Shown: positions 11,150 through 22,886, numbered from the stretch's first letter. The stretch is DNA of 64,000 nucleotides from Warburgia ugandensis (GCA_035236585.1 CP141136.1:32572949-32636948), one strand, 5' to 3'. The notes: generated by a model not told the origin, from the letters alone. A program made the numbers and translations.

Positions 11150-11988
11150 ATGCTAAATTCAAAAATCTTTCTGAGTCAGCCCAGGTCTCTGCACTTTCAG
11201 CTAGCCATTCCAAATACTCTTCAACCTCATCTGGTTATTTATTTAAGAAGTTACCATTGCACACCATCTTTATAAATTAACGCATGTAAGAATTAAGTCC
11301 TTTGTAAAAGAAGCTGATGATGCGCCATGGTTCATAACCTTGATGTGGGCAAGGGAGTAAAAGATCTTTGAACCTTTCATAGTATTGGTGGAATGATTCT
11401 TTGGCCTTTTAAGTAAATTTCATGATCTTTCGGCGAAGTGTATTTGTTTTATGTATAGGGAAAAACTTTTTCAAGAATTCCTAAGTCATTTCATTCCTGG
11501 TCCTTATAAAACCTACTGGAAGTTCATTAAACCTTATTTTAGCCTTTTCCTTTAAAGATAAAGGAAAAATCTTAAACTTGATAGTAAATAAGACCAATTT
11601 TTTATGTTCTTTGAGTACTGCATACCTCATCAAACTCTTTAAGATGTAAGTAAGGACTTTCACTCTCTAACCCATGAAATTTAGGAAGTAATTGGATTAC
11701 TCTCATTTTTAATTCTAAAGCACCAACATTTTGAGGAAGAATGGCACAAGATGGGGAACTAGTGCATGTCGAGGGAAGGTAGTCTTTTAGAGTTCTGCCA
11801 CTAAAAATTTGATAAACATTGTTATCCCTATTGTTATTTCTTCTCCAATCTTTGTTTGGTAGATGATAATTTCTCCTTGGTGGAGGTTGATATTCAACAT
11901 CCATTAGAGGTGATGGTTCCTCATACGTGATGAGTGGAGGGCCTTGACTACCACTGGATGAGTTAACCCTTGATCGTTGATCAGTCAT
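11150..11988 (-). pseudogene. Athila-like gag, broken
   Basis: The ORF begins MTDQRSRVNSSSGSQ, then PPPRRNYHLPNKDWRRNNN, then VIQLLPKFHGLESESPYLHL, the retrotransposon gag pattern of Athila/Tat-type elements. After a frame change near 11630 it continues LKEKAKIRFNELPVGFI, then FYKGLNSYMRQ and EYLEWLAESAETWAD. Frameshifts separate the pieces. The protein would form the virus-like particle shell. The start at 11988 matches the plus-strand relative at 33652. Similarity ends near ADSER at about 11155, where the internal deletion lies. Confidence 0.75.
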
Positions 11989-13065
11989 TGATGATGACTA
12001 ATTTGGTTGTATATTATTTTGGTCGTACTTGACTAACCTTTCAATTTTGTTGTGCCTCCAAAAGTGCATATATCAAAACATTTTTTCTTTAATTTGGAAA
12101 AACTATCCTAAATGATGCAACCTAAATTCCTAAAATGATGCACAAAAAAAGAGCACAATCAACTAATCCTTAAGGCTAAAAAGTAGAAACATTTTTATTT
12201 TCTTGAATTTGTGTGGGGGATATACTTTTAGATTAGCCTAATCTCATGCTATTGCTCTCTTTCAGATTTGACTACTACTCACTAATTACGTTCTACTCTA
12301 AAGTAGTCAATACAATCTTTGTGTTAAGACCTCAATTGACACCAGCAAAAGGCATGGAAAAATACTTGAATTTTAAGACACCTACTATAACTATACTAGG
12401 TGGCCAAGAGGTGGAGATTAAATCCATCCTTAATCTTGTGGAGTCGGGTCCCCTTATTAATTAATTTTCACACTCCAAGGTAGTTTAATCAACATATAAG
12501 TTACCTTAAAGTGATAAACATGCTCTAAGAATGCAATTAAAAACAATAAACTAAGGAAAATCCTAAAATGCAATAATTATCAAGTATGCTATCTATATGC
12601 AATTACATTCCCAAACAATGCAAATTTATTCTAAATGCAACTATACTAAAAAGATAAAAAGAGTGAGGGAAACTTGCAATGGGGTTTTTGATGAAGATCA
12701 AGGGTGGACCACCATACCCCACACTTGTCCTGTTTTAATATAACCTATTTAAAATTGAAATTAAAATAAATTGCAAATTAAATGGTACCTCACTACAAGT
12801 TTCACTTAAAGAAACAAAAAAAACTAATTAGGAAAGTAAGGAAATCTTAATTTGGTGAAGCTTTGGTCCATAAGATCACTACCACTACTCTGCCAAATTT
12901 CATGAAAAATTAAAAATAGAAATTACCAAAAAATTTAGGAAATAGCACTAAGAAAAATTGACAATGCACCTAAAAATGCCTAAAATGCTAAAGAATGCAC
13001 CTCTTAAAATTTTATTTTCTTATTTTTTTTGAATTTTTATTAAGTTTTATGAAAACTCCATTGTG

Positions 13066-13085
13066 GGTCCTCGGTAATGGCATCG
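13066..13085 (-). other. Degenerate primer-binding site of the deleted Athila-like element
   Basis: On the minus strand this reads CGATGCCATTACCGAGGACC, resembling the tRNA-Asp-complementary site TGGCGCCGTTGCCGGGGA of Athila-type elements and the better-kept site at 24743. It lies just inside the LTR end. Confidence 0.5.
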
Positions 13086-13093
13086 AAAACTTG

Positions 13094-14460
13094 CTTATTT
13101 TTTTACTACAAGTGCACTCGCATAGGGAATCGACTTAAAAACTTGGAGTTTGAATAAAATTTAATTGACCAATAATTGAAAGAAATAACATAAATTAAAT
13201 AACAACGAATTGTAAACTTAAATCTATTCAACTAATCAAAATTACACCAATCTAAGTTTAAAAAGATAGAAAATTAAACTAAATAACAATTAAAATCCAC
13301 TTCCCCAACTCGATTACTGAAAATTTCTTCAAATCTAGATTCATCAAAGTCTATTATCCTTTGTCAATCTTGCAATCATATCTCTGATTAAGAATCCAAT
13401 GGTTGGATTGAACAGATTTCCCAAAAATTTGATGATTTAGACTAAGGAAAGATTTTTGATTTTGAACATCTTAGATCAATTTTTTGAATTTTAGATTCAA
13501 GATCAGGATAGATGGATAATCTAAGATTTGTCCTAAGAACAAGATATAAGAATTGATTTGAATTCGGAAGAGAAAAAGATCAGGAAATAAAGTTTTCTAT
13601 CAATTAAAGTTAGAAAGTTGATTCAGTTATGCTTAAATCAAACAAGGTTATCGTTTTATTCTTGGATTAACTGGGAATAGCACAAAACATGGATAGGCAG
13701 AACATGGATAAGAACATGGATACAAATGGAATTAAAGATTAAGTGCCATGGGTAAAACATAATTTATTTATTTTTAATTCTGGTTTTACCCAAAACACAG
13801 AACAAATGCAATCTAAGGAAGAAGATGACTCAAGCAATGGAGAAAAGGTGGGAATTTGTGAGAAAAAAGAATTAGGTTATACACAAAATGATGAAAAGTT
13901 GTAAAAAGAAGAGGAATATGAAAAACTAAAAAAAAAAAAAAAAACAAAGGAGAATCAAGGTAGGAAAATGGTGAAAATCACAGTTAAAAACTGGGACTGT
14001 AAACAAAAGAATGTAGTGGATGCTAAGAACAAAACAGAAAGAGAAAAATACAGGAGAAACAGGGATAGGTGATGGAGAGGGATGTTTCAGGTTCAATTGA
14101 GAAAGAGAAGACAGGTGAGAGAGACCAGTAGTGGAAAAAACTTGAGAGATATTAGAGGGGAAAGAGAGTAGGGAGCGAGAAAAAGAGAACAAAGAAAGAG
14201 AAGATGGGTGACGGGATGATGTAGCATGAGGAGAGAGAGAAGAGTGCAAGAGCGAGAGCAAGCTAGGGTGATAGGGTGTTCCTTACAGAAGAAGATGAGC
14301 TTGTGAGAGAGAAAGAGAGATAGGGTCTTCCATTTTTTCACTCATTAATTCACTCATCATTAAGATGAGATATACCAATTATCTCTATCTCACACTATGA
14401 TTAATCCAGGAAATTAAGAATGATAGATTTATTTATTTATTTTTATTAATTCAAAATAGA
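13094..14460 (-). mobile_element. 5' LTR of the deleted Athila-like element, truncated
   Basis: The minus strand matches the LTR at 22887-24734 in its last 1 kb: the AAGTCGATTCCCTATG and GTGCACTTG blocks near the end, and blocks around GAGATATGATTG. The upstream part (purine-rich in plus orientation, 13800-14330) corresponds to the pyrimidine-rich region of the LTR. The LTR start is not seen; plastid-derived sequence begins at about 14470, so the LTR was probably cut there. Confidence 0.6.
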
Positions 14461-14856
14461 ACTTGTAAGTCTAAGAAAGGGAATGACAAGTAATCGAAAA
14501 GATTCTTTTTTCCTAGAAAATTTGGTTCTGGTTACAAGTCAAATCCCTTGATCACACAATTCAATGAGATGTATTGTATCCATGTCGATTGGTACATGTA
14601 TCATATCAATCAAGTGAATCTTATTTTGATGGGCTAGGTTAATAAAAGCAAATCAAATTTGGGGTAGACCTGAAAGAATTCATTACATTAATATTTATCA
14701 AATATAAATAATCATTTGACCATAGAACTTAATAAGTAACTCAAGTTTCTTATTTTTTAATTAGACCCTATGCATATATGTCCATATAGTATGTACAAAG
14801 GTACACGTAGTAGACTCATAATGGCTAGTGTCTAATTAGTAAATTGAAGAAAATAG

Positions 14857-14928
14857 GCCCTTTTAACTCAGTGGTAGAGTAACGGCATGGTAAGGCATAA
14901 GTCATCATTTCAAACATGGTAAAGGGCT
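14857..14928 (+). tRNA. trnT-GGU: Plastid trnT-GGU pseudogene
   Basis: A 72-base match to plastid tRNA-Thr(GGU): GCCCTTTTAACTCAGTGGTA at the start and AAAGGGCT at the end. The anticodon GGT is present in CATGGTAAG, but CCATGG became GCATGG and the T arm carries several changes (CATTTCAAACATGG where GGTTCAAATCC is expected). It is a nuclear relic and not expected to function. Confidence 0.85.
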
Positions 14929-16400
14929 TTTTACACAAAGCTCCAATCTTAGTCTTCATTTTTTAGTGTAGAATAGAAATATATAGATTTTTTATATTTG
15001 TAAGAAAAAGTAATAAAACCGTGCATAATGATTTCTAATTCTTTAGAATTAGAGGATGACTTATAGGTATAAAGTTGAACATTTGTTCATTTTGTTGATT
15101 AAGTAATTGTAATTAACTTCTTAGTTTAGTAGGACTATTATATCACTACTGGTTATACTTCTCCTCATGTCTCATTATTCATATTTTTTTGGTCTTCGGA
15201 TAGATATTTTAGATACCCAATTCAATCTCGATTATGAATTGCCAAACTAAGGAACTCCAACTTCTCCATTGTTCCCATCAAATCCATTGAAAAAATGAGA
15301 AATCAAGAAAAGAAAAAGTAAGTGGACCTGGCCCATTAATATGACTATATGAGTGATATTAAAATTTGATAGAGATATAATTTTTGAAATGGACTTTTTG
15401 TTATTCCTTGGACAATGCAAGAATTTGTCAACATTTTTTATTCAAACTTCTTGTTCTTGGATGCTCCATAAAAATAAATCACTATTCCTTTCCTCCACAG
15501 AGAAATGTTTATTTCTAGTCATAAGAACAATCTATATTTCAATATCTTTCTTTCTTTCCATAAAAAAATCAGTTTCTATCCATATAGGATATAGATATAG
15601 ATATAACAGGCTTCGTCTATCAATTATTTCCATATGGATACATCAAATATTTTTGTTCCACCAATGCAATGGAGAAAGATTACGGGAAAGGGACTTTCAT
15701 TTTCAGTCTCTTATTTTTTAATATTTAAATTTAATTTGGGGGCAAGTATAAAACAGGTAACTTTTCTTCTTCTTCTTTTGCTGGATAAAGGTAAAGTAAA
15801 GAGGGAAATATTTGAAGTTTCTTTTTTGTTTTTTGATTCAACCCATGGAAAGATAAACATTAGAATTTTGGATGCATCTAAAGGAAATATAACTCTAGCA
15901 AAGAAAACAATAACAAACAAAATAATAATAATAATAATAAAGAGCAATAATTATATATGATATTGTAGTATTTTAGCATACATAAGTTAGGAGAATCTTA
16001 AAGATATTTATTGAGATTGATCTTTTCTCAATATCATGAACAAGAACAAAGAATAAGATTTGTTCATAGGATGGGGAGATAGATGTGGGGAGCAACTAGT
16101 GACGAGAGAGGCGATCACTCCTTCCTTGACAATTATTTCAAAAAATTCATCCAATTGACAAGTCATAAGATAATTTAGGGTGCAAATTATTATTAAGAAT
16201 AGGAAAGAATTATCAAATTAAGCTCATGGATTTACCTACGTCGGTTTGTGGCCCAATAGAAAGGAAGGATTTGTATCTTTGAAATCGATTGGAAGGGGCA
16301 ATAGATGATGTCTCCTCCGTAGATGATTAGATCATTGTATGCCCTGAGAATGATATGAGGTGTTTGAAAATGGTTGAAGTAGTTAAATAGGAGGATCACT

Positions 16401-16977
16401 ATGACTACAACCCTTGGTAGATTTACTAAAGAAGAAAATGATTTATTTGATATTATGGACGACTAGTTACGTACGGACGATTTCACTTTTCTAGGTTGGT
16501 CTGATCTCTTGCTCTTTCCTTGTGCTTATTTTGCTCTAGGAGGTTGGTTTAGAGGTATAAATTCGAACTTCATGGTGTACCCATGGATTGGCCAGTTCCT
16601 ATTTGGAAGGCTGCAATTTCTTAACAACTACAGTTTCTACTCCTACTAATAGTTTAACACATTTTTTGTTACTATTATGCGGTCCTAGAGCACAAGGAGA
16701 CTTTACTTGTTGTGTCAATTAGGTGGTCTATGGACTTTTGTTGATTTTCATAGCACTTTTGGACCAATAGGTTTCATGTTATGTCAGTTCAAACTTGCTT
16801 GATATGTTTAATTGCGACCTTATAATACCATTGCATTACCTAGCCCAATTGCTATTTTTGCTTCTATATTCCTGATTTATCCATTAGGCTAGTCTGCTTT
16901 GGTTCTTTGAGCCCATTTTTGGAACAAAAGCTATATTTTTATTCATCCTCTTCTTCCAAGGATTTCTTAATTGGTCA
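16401..16977 (+). pseudogene. psbD: psbD fragment (photosystem II D2 protein), 5' part
   Basis: It begins at ATG 16401 after a GGAGGA ribosome-binding-like sequence inherited from the plastid. The frame reads MTTTLGRFTKEENDLFDIMD, a stop where Trp is expected, then further recognisable D2 positions such as [15 protein letters not shown]. It keeps about 192 of 353 codons, up to FFQGFLNW, and stops there. Premature stops arise mostly by Trp and Gln codon decay. D2 carries cofactors of the photosystem II reaction centre; this copy is dead. Confidence 0.9.
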
Positions 16978-17042
16978 TCTAAACAAATCCATTTCGCTTT
17001 CCTTTACCACGAAGTACAACAAAATGGATTTATTTAGATGAC
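16974..17042. repeat. Inverted repeat at the end of the psbD fragment
   Basis: Arms of 21 bases (16974-16994 and 17022-17042) pair with a single mismatch around a 27-base loop. The left arm starts exactly where psbD similarity ends, so the hairpin lies at the breakpoint of the plastid insert. Confidence 0.75.
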
Positions 17043-17580
17043 CCTAATTCTTATTTCTTTGTATATAGAACTCCTTTTTCTTTTCTCATGTAGAGGATTC
17101 CATAGTAGTTGCACCTCTTTGGTCTCCTCCTATGGTTGGGGTGGTGGGGTAGCCCAATTGCTTGGTTGTTCTTATATTGTAGCTCCCTTTTATCACTGAA
17201 AGCCTCTTTTTAGTGAATTGCAATAAGCTACTAATTACTAACTAATAGAGCACTCCAACAGTCTCACATTCATTAAATAGTCATTGTTAGATTTTAGAAC
17301 TTCCTAACACTAAGTCCCAAAAAAGAATCCAACTATAGCAATAAATAACAAAATCCAATATAAAGGTGAATGGACATCACAAAGGTAATAATATCAATCC
17401 TACAAATGTAAAAATAAAAAATGGCTTTAAGAAAAAACCAGTGATTTGTAAGAACAAACATCAATTTTAGATTAATATAGAATGAAAGTATCATCATCAA
17501 TCATTAATCAAACAAGAATAATGTTCTATTAAGAAAGTTGAAATAAAGAAATGAAAATGAAAAAAAATACTTACGTGAGT
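17043..17580. other. Unassigned spacer between plastid pieces
   Basis: No ORF of note and no plastid gene that I recognise. The part before 17440 looks like ordinary AT-rich nuclear DNA or an unrecognised organelle spacer. The part just before 17600 may be trnH-psbA spacer. Confidence 0.4.
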
Positions 17581-17600
17581 AAAACACTACTGAATTGAAT

Positions 17601-17644
17601 GAAGCAATACCAAACCTCTCTATAGATAAGTTTGGTATTGCTCC
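17601..17644 (-). terminator. psbA 3' hairpin relic
   Basis: GAAGCAATACCAAAC and GTTTGGTATTGCTCC form a 15-base stem around a 14-base loop, just downstream of the psbA stop. Plastid psbA ends in such a hairpin, which stabilises the mRNA there. It has no expected role in the nucleus. Confidence 0.75.
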
Positions 17645-17681
17645 ATCAAAGTTTCATGTACACTAATACTAAATCAAAGTA

Positions 17682-18738
17682 TTAACCATTTGTATATGGA
17701 GCTTCGATAGCAGCTAGGTTTAGAGGGAAGTTGTGAGCACTACGTTCATGCCTAATTTCCATACCAAGGTTAGCACGGTTGATGATATCACGACAAGAGT
17801 TAATAACACGACCTTGACTATCAACTATGGATTGGTTGAAATCGAAACCATTTAGTTTTATACACATGCTACTAATACCTAAAGTAGTGAACCAGATACA
17901 TACTACAAGCCAAGTAGCTAGAAAGAAGTGTAGGGAACTAGAATTGTTGAAACTAGCATATTGGAAGATCAATCGACTAAAATAACCATGAGCAGCAATG
18001 ACATTATAAGCTTCTTCCTCTTGACCAAATCTATAACCTTCATTTCAGACTCATTTTTAGTGGTTTCCTTGATCAAACTAGAGGTTACCAAGGAACCATG
18101 CATAGCACTAAATAGGTAGCCACCGAATACACCAATTACGCCTAACATGTGAAATGGATGCATAAGGATATTATGCTTAGCCTTGAATACAACCATGAAA
18201 TTGAAAGTACTAAAAATTTCTAGAGGCATACTAATAGCGAAGCTTCCTTGACCAAAGAGGTCGATCAAGAAAACAACAGTAGCAGTTGCAATAGGAGCTG
18301 AATATGCAACAACAATCCAAGGGTGCATATCGAGGCAGAAATTAAGTACCCACTAATGACCATGTAACAAGCTACACTAAGGAAGAAGTGTAGAACAATT
18401 AGTTCATAAGGACCACCATTGCATACCTTTCATCAAAAGATGTCGCTTCCCATATTGGGTAAAATGCAAACCTACAATTGCAGAAGTAGGAATAATGGTA
18501 CCAGAGATAATATTGTTTACATAAAGTAAAGACCCAAAAATAGGTTCTCAAATAATATCAATATCTATTGGAGGAGCAGCAATGAATGTCATAATAAACA
18601 CTAAAGGTGTGGTCAATAAGGTTGGGATCATCAAAACAACAAACCACTCAATGTAAAGATGGTTTTCGGTGCTAGTTATCCAGTTACAAAAGTGACCCCA
18701 AGGCTCTTGCTGTCATGTCTCTCCAAAATTGCAACCAT
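17682..18738 (-). pseudogene. psbA: psbA pseudogene (photosystem II D1 protein), nearly full length
   Basis: It runs from ATG at 18738 (MVAILER) to TAA at 17684-17682 after [10 protein letters not shown], 1057 bases against 1062 in plastids. Recognisable segments include [57 protein letters not shown] and VVDSQGR-like [12 protein letters not shown]. Several small indels shift the frame, for example near 17970 and around 18350-18430, and stops occur. D1 is the other reaction-centre core subunit; this copy is non-functional. Confidence 0.93.
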
Positions 18739-18994
18739 GGTAAGATCTTGGTTTATTCACTTATTAGAGACTCCCAAGACACATATTTTCTATAAATAGA
18801 AATAGATAATATATATAGAAGGCTTGTTATTCAATTCTATAACACGAGTCATATGTTCATGTCAAACAATATCAACAAATACATATTCATATTGATAGAT
18901 CCATCAGAACAATTTGTGAATTAAGTGAGTTGAAAAAATGAGGGCATATAGATTTGTGCAATAAGAAACAGTTTTTGTATTTTAATATGCTAAT

Positions 18995-19029
18995 GGGTTG
19001 CTTGGGAATTAGACCCGAAACTAGTCAGA
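18995..19029 (-). tRNA. trnK-UUU: trnK-UUU 3' exon relic
   Basis: The plus strand reads GGGTTGCTTGGGAATTAGAC followed by CCGAAACTAGTCAGATGGA, the complement of the plastid trnK 3' exon with a few changes. The following sequence (CCCTCCCCAAACCATGCTTG) matches the trnK intron between that exon and matK. Only the 3' half of the tRNA is present. Confidence 0.8.
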
Positions 19030-19286
19030 TGGAGTAAATAATTTCCTCGTTTACAAAGTAGAAAAAGATCCCTCCCCAAACCATGCTTGCATTTTTCATT
19101 ACACACAGCTTTCCCTATGTATACATCGAAACTCAGTTCCCTAGAAGGAACTCTAGGACACTTGAATATGCAGTTTATTTAAGCACTATTGCATAAGCAT
19201 TTCAGCATTAAAATGAATGAATTTTTTTTGCCCTTTTTCTTTTCATCATTTAGGGATTCTTTATATTTACATAGTCCCATCATGAA

Positions 19287-19689
19287 TCATTCATGATTGG
19301 CTAGATCATTGATACACATAATTTCCAAATACAAAATCCATTCTTTATATGACATATGCAAAGTAGAAGAGGTTCTTGGGAAGATCAAAGAAAGAACTTG
19401 TTCTTCCTCCATGAGGAATTCTTCTAAGAATTCTAAACCTAATCTTTTCAAAAGGGCACATACCTTACTTTTATGTTTATGAGCAAAAATTCTAGCACAT
19501 GAAAGTCAAAGTATATACTTGACTTGATACAATGTTTTTTTAAAGATCCACTGTGATAATGAAAAAGACTTCGGCATATACGCCCAAAATGATCAATAAC
19601 ATTAGAGGAATAATTGGGACTGTGGTATCAAATTTCTTAATGGCAATATCTATTAGATAGGAATTCTTTAGCATTTGATTCCTTACAGG
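19287..19689 (-). pseudogene. matK: matK fragment (plastid intron maturase), 3' part
   Basis: The minus strand ends in CINDLANHE and TGA at 19289-19287, the conserved matK C-terminus, and upstream has [24 protein letters not shown] sequence. The upstream end reads [24 protein letters not shown] sequence. An internal stretch before HYHSGS appears deleted, and frameshifts are present. Maturase K helps splice plastid group II introns. Similarity ends near 19689, where unassigned sequence begins. Confidence 0.8.
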
Positions 19690-20085
19690 GGACCTGCTGG
19701 ATAGGCAGCATAGAATAGCACCCTTTGATGAGAGATATGAGCAAGAGGCTTCGAGGAAACTAGTGTTTCCTGAATTACATTCAGCTAATAAGCAAACAAC
19801 AAATACATGGGTACTTGAACTTGAGTGTCTGGGAAAAAGCTGAATATTTGATGGAAGAATAGGAGATCCTTTTAAAGAACCTATTCTAATAAATTAAAAA
19901 GAATTTTTTAGAGAAAGATTAGGGGATTTCCCTATTGATTAACCTCATCCAACCTCTAAAGTGGATAAGATCCAAAGAACTTCCTCTATACTAGTAGATG
20001 AAAGAGGAGCTTCTATGTGAACATTTCTAATAGTGCTTCCTCCTGCAACAGTCTAGTTACTAGCATTAGTTATTTTAGCCATCAA
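19690..20085. other. Unassigned spacer between matK and psaA pieces
   Basis: No ORF longer than a few dozen codons. I could not match it to a plastid or mitochondrial gene. It may be organelle-derived filler or nuclear sequence. Confidence 0.35.
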
Positions 20086-20656
20086 AATTGAATTGTACAT
20101 CTAGAATAGACCTAAGAAGACATGATCCTAGGCAAATACTTGGCATGTCCCCCCTCTTCCAGGTCCATCATAAGGGAAATGAAAACCAAGATTTGCTTTA
20201 TCAGGTATCAAACATGAGCTACAGGCAAATAGAACACCTTTCAGTAGTATCAATGCAGTCACTATTCAATTATTGATGATAAATTGATTTGATAGATTAG
20301 ATATTGTTATTCATGATATTGATCCAATTCAATATCATTAAGATGCAACCCATCCATGAAATATACAAATGCATGAATGTGATGTACCAAAAAGATCTAC
20401 AATACCTAATGGAGTAGGTAACAAAGTGGCTTTGCTGCCTGCTACTATTAAATCACTACCCCCCAAGTCAAGTTAGTGCTTATTGTTACACCAGGAGCTG
20501 TTACACCAGGCACTAAAGCATGTGTGTTTTGTACCCATTGAGCAAAGATAGGTTGCAATTGAATAGCAACATCTAAAAACATATCTTGGGGACACCCTAA
20601 AGTGCTCATGGTATCATTATGAATATACAAACCAAAATTGTGAAAGCCTACATAAG
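20086..20656 (-). pseudogene. psaA: psaA fragment (photosystem I P700 apoprotein A1)
   Basis: The minus strand reads [18 protein letters not shown], then [20 protein letters not shown], then a damaged GG-LVA-GGKV segment, then [20 protein letters not shown] and FLGLF, stop, MYNSI. These belong to the middle-to-late part of Psa[10 protein letters not shown] is the loop that supplies iron-sulfur cluster ligands. Stops replace Trp codons and a small region near 20280-20380 is rearranged. In plastomes psaA is far from psbA and psbD, so this is a third separate piece. Confidence 0.88.
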
Positions 20657-22886
20657 CTTTGAATTGAAGAAAAAGATGAAATGAATCTAATTTGTATTTA
20701 ATAAAAGATAATCCCATTAGAAATCATCAATAAAGATGAGAACAATTTTTTTTTTTAGAGACAACGTTTGCATTGGACCATATATGTAGGAAAAAAACAA
20801 GCTCGAGTGGTTGACTTATTCTCCATGATCTAGCCTTCAAAGAATTCCGATGATGTTTGCCACTTTCACAAAATTGATTGTCATAATTATATAAAGGAAA
20901 ACTAGAAACTGAAGTCAAATTTTCAATCCGAGGATTGATTTGCACGAGATTGCTAGTCCAACCCTACCCACACATGACAAAGGAAGCACAATCAAGCCGG
21001 GGCCCATTGGAGGCAAAAAACCCTAACTTTCTCTCTTTGCACTTCATAATGGGGACCACCTACATGTGTACCACAAGTTTTTCATGCAAAGGTGGTACAT
21101 CCCTCTTAAATCCATAAGGGATAGTAGAATCCCTATTCTAGTGAATTCAATTCTCACTCCTAGAAGAGAAAACCCCTTTTGACTATATTTTTCATCCTCT
21201 TTCTTGCATTTAGAATATGAAGTAGGATTTCTTATTACAATATTCCTCTTCTAGATTTCTAGAGGTGTTTTCTAATGGAATTTTCATTTTGTTTTCTAAA
21301 TTGGGCATCAGTTTGTTCCCTTTCCTTCAAAATTAAAGGATTAGTAGAATCCTTAATCCCCCTTTAATGTGAAGGAAGCATTCTAAACCCTAGAATAAAG
21401 AGTTAGGTTTTCCAAGAATAGTTCTCGTAAACTAGTTTCTTCAATTTTAATTCTCTTTTATTTTCATTTTCTCTCACTCTCATTTTTTTAGGATGAAACC
21501 CTAACTATCCTAATGGAGAAATTCAAGTTTCTAGATTCTAGCTTAGTGGGTTTCTTTTCATGAAATGATGGAGAATCTTAAATTCCTAGATAGATCCTTA
21601 GAAATTCCTATAACTTTCTTTGATTTACATGAATTTATATTTTTAAGAGTAGAGCACCAAAGAAAGACCCTCTCTCATGGCCTTTTCTTTGAAATAGGCA
21701 CTCTAAAAGCAAAGGACTTCTAGGTAAAGTGTAACATGATGTATATGATGATTTTTCCCAAACTACAAGACTATGAATTTTACAAGTTTTCTTTTCTCTT
21801 GATTTTTCTTTTAAAATAAGTTCAAGGAAGAAAGATTTTGTTTCCAACACATCTTTTGAGAAAAAAAGAAAAGAAATCCCCTCTCTTTCTATCTTCTTAA
21901 GCATCAATATTACTTAAAATAGCTAAAATGTACATTTAAATTTTCTTGTGGTGCGTTCATGTTCTTAATTTTCAATTATCATGTTATGGTCAAGTTTCTA
22001 AAGTATCATTGATTTGATTTCTATATTATTTTCGGCCTCTCATGTCCCTTGTATGCAATTCTATGTCTTTTGTCATTTCAATTCATTTGTGAGTTTTTAG
22101 TAAAGCATTTCTTGTTTATGTCCTATGATTGATTCATGATTCATGTATATTTCCAATCCATTTGTGCATTGTTAAATTATGTTCAATTCATGCATATTCC
22201 ATGTTTGTTATATGTTCTAGCCTAGAATATGTTTCCAATTTAAGTAATTGTTTACATTCATAGCTTTATCTTCATTTTATATAACCTTATAACTCTTGTT
22301 TTAGTTTACTATCCATCTTCATGCCTGCCCATAGATTATATCTCTAATTTATTTCACTTTTCATATGTTTCTTCGATTATTATGCAATACATGCATTTCT
22401 GGTCTCCCATTTATCCCCATGCATTAATATTCATTGTATGTTCCTAATTTCTATATTATTATTTTTCAATCCTTATTTTGATTCATCATTTTCTTAGATT
22501 GGCCACTGTTTCTTCCCATATGTAATATGTTGTTGTGAATGTGAGTGCTATTTCTTTGAATGACTTATTTTTAAATGTTCTTGTTTATCATTATGTACTT
22601 ATTCTAGGTTTACAAATTTAAACTAACTACATTTTAAACGTAGAAGAAAATGAGGGTTTGCTTTGCTTGCACTTTTTATGGCTTTAGTTCTTAAAGACGT
22701 TGAGTTTAGATGTCTAGTTTAGTGGAGTCATATGAGTCATTAGGGACCTAGGGACCTCTTTACCTTAGCTGGTGATTCCCTCTCATAATCTACTCAGGTT
22801 TTCATGAATCTAATTTAGAAACATAAATAAGATCAATAAAAAAGATCAAGCAAATTCTAATGTATTCTCCCCTAAAATAGAAGGCT
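20657..22886. other. No gene recognised
   Basis: AT-rich sequence with only short ORFs. A motif like GAATCC-TTAATCCC and CTAGATTCT-type repeats recurs loosely. Nothing matches the retroelement families or plastid genes elsewhere in the window. The left LTR of the large Athila-like element starts at its right end. Confidence 0.5.

Larger units (their letters stand above)
11089..14460 (-). mobile_element. Athila-like Ty3-gypsy element, internally deleted and truncated
   Basis: Reading the minus strand from the right: an LTR (14460-13094), a degenerate tRNA-Asp-type primer site (13085-13066), a leader, and gag (11988 to about 11150). Sequence like the region just before the 3' LTR of the larger element (compare 39985-40030) follows directly, at about 11150-11089. 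Protease, RT, RNase H and integrase are absent. The 3' LTR is missing too, so the copy is both internally deleted and end-truncated. Its gag and leader match the element at 22887-42110, so both belong to one family. Confidence 0.7.
14470..16977 (+). other. Nuclear plastid DNA insert 1: trnT-GGU to psbD
   Basis: The order trnT-GGU, 1.47 kb spacer, psbD on one strand is the order in the large single-copy region of most angiosperm plastomes. The sequence before trnT looks like the trnE-trnT spacer. Many C-to-T and G-to-A changes and stops in psbD show long residence in the nucleus. The left end near 14470 is approximate; the right end, at 16977, falls inside psbD. Confidence 0.8.
17581..19689 (-). 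other. Nuclear plastid DNA insert 2: psbA, trnK 3' exon, matK
   Basis: The order psbA 3' hairpin, psbA, trnK-UUU 3' exon, trnK intron and matK 3' part, all on the minus strand, is the standard plastome order. The pieces are collinear, so one plastid fragment of about 2.1 kb was inserted. It is not adjacent to trnT-psbD in plastomes, so inserts 1 and 2 were joined during or after transfer. Confidence 0.85.

Noticed and set aside
13926..14341. Minus-strand Ser/Leu-rich ORFs
   Set aside because: They come from the pyrimidine-rich region of the Athila-like LTR and have no family match.
15353..15960. ORFs of 108-122 codons in the trnT-psbD spacer
   Set aside because: The spacer is noncoding in plastomes; the ORFs are AT-rich chance frames.
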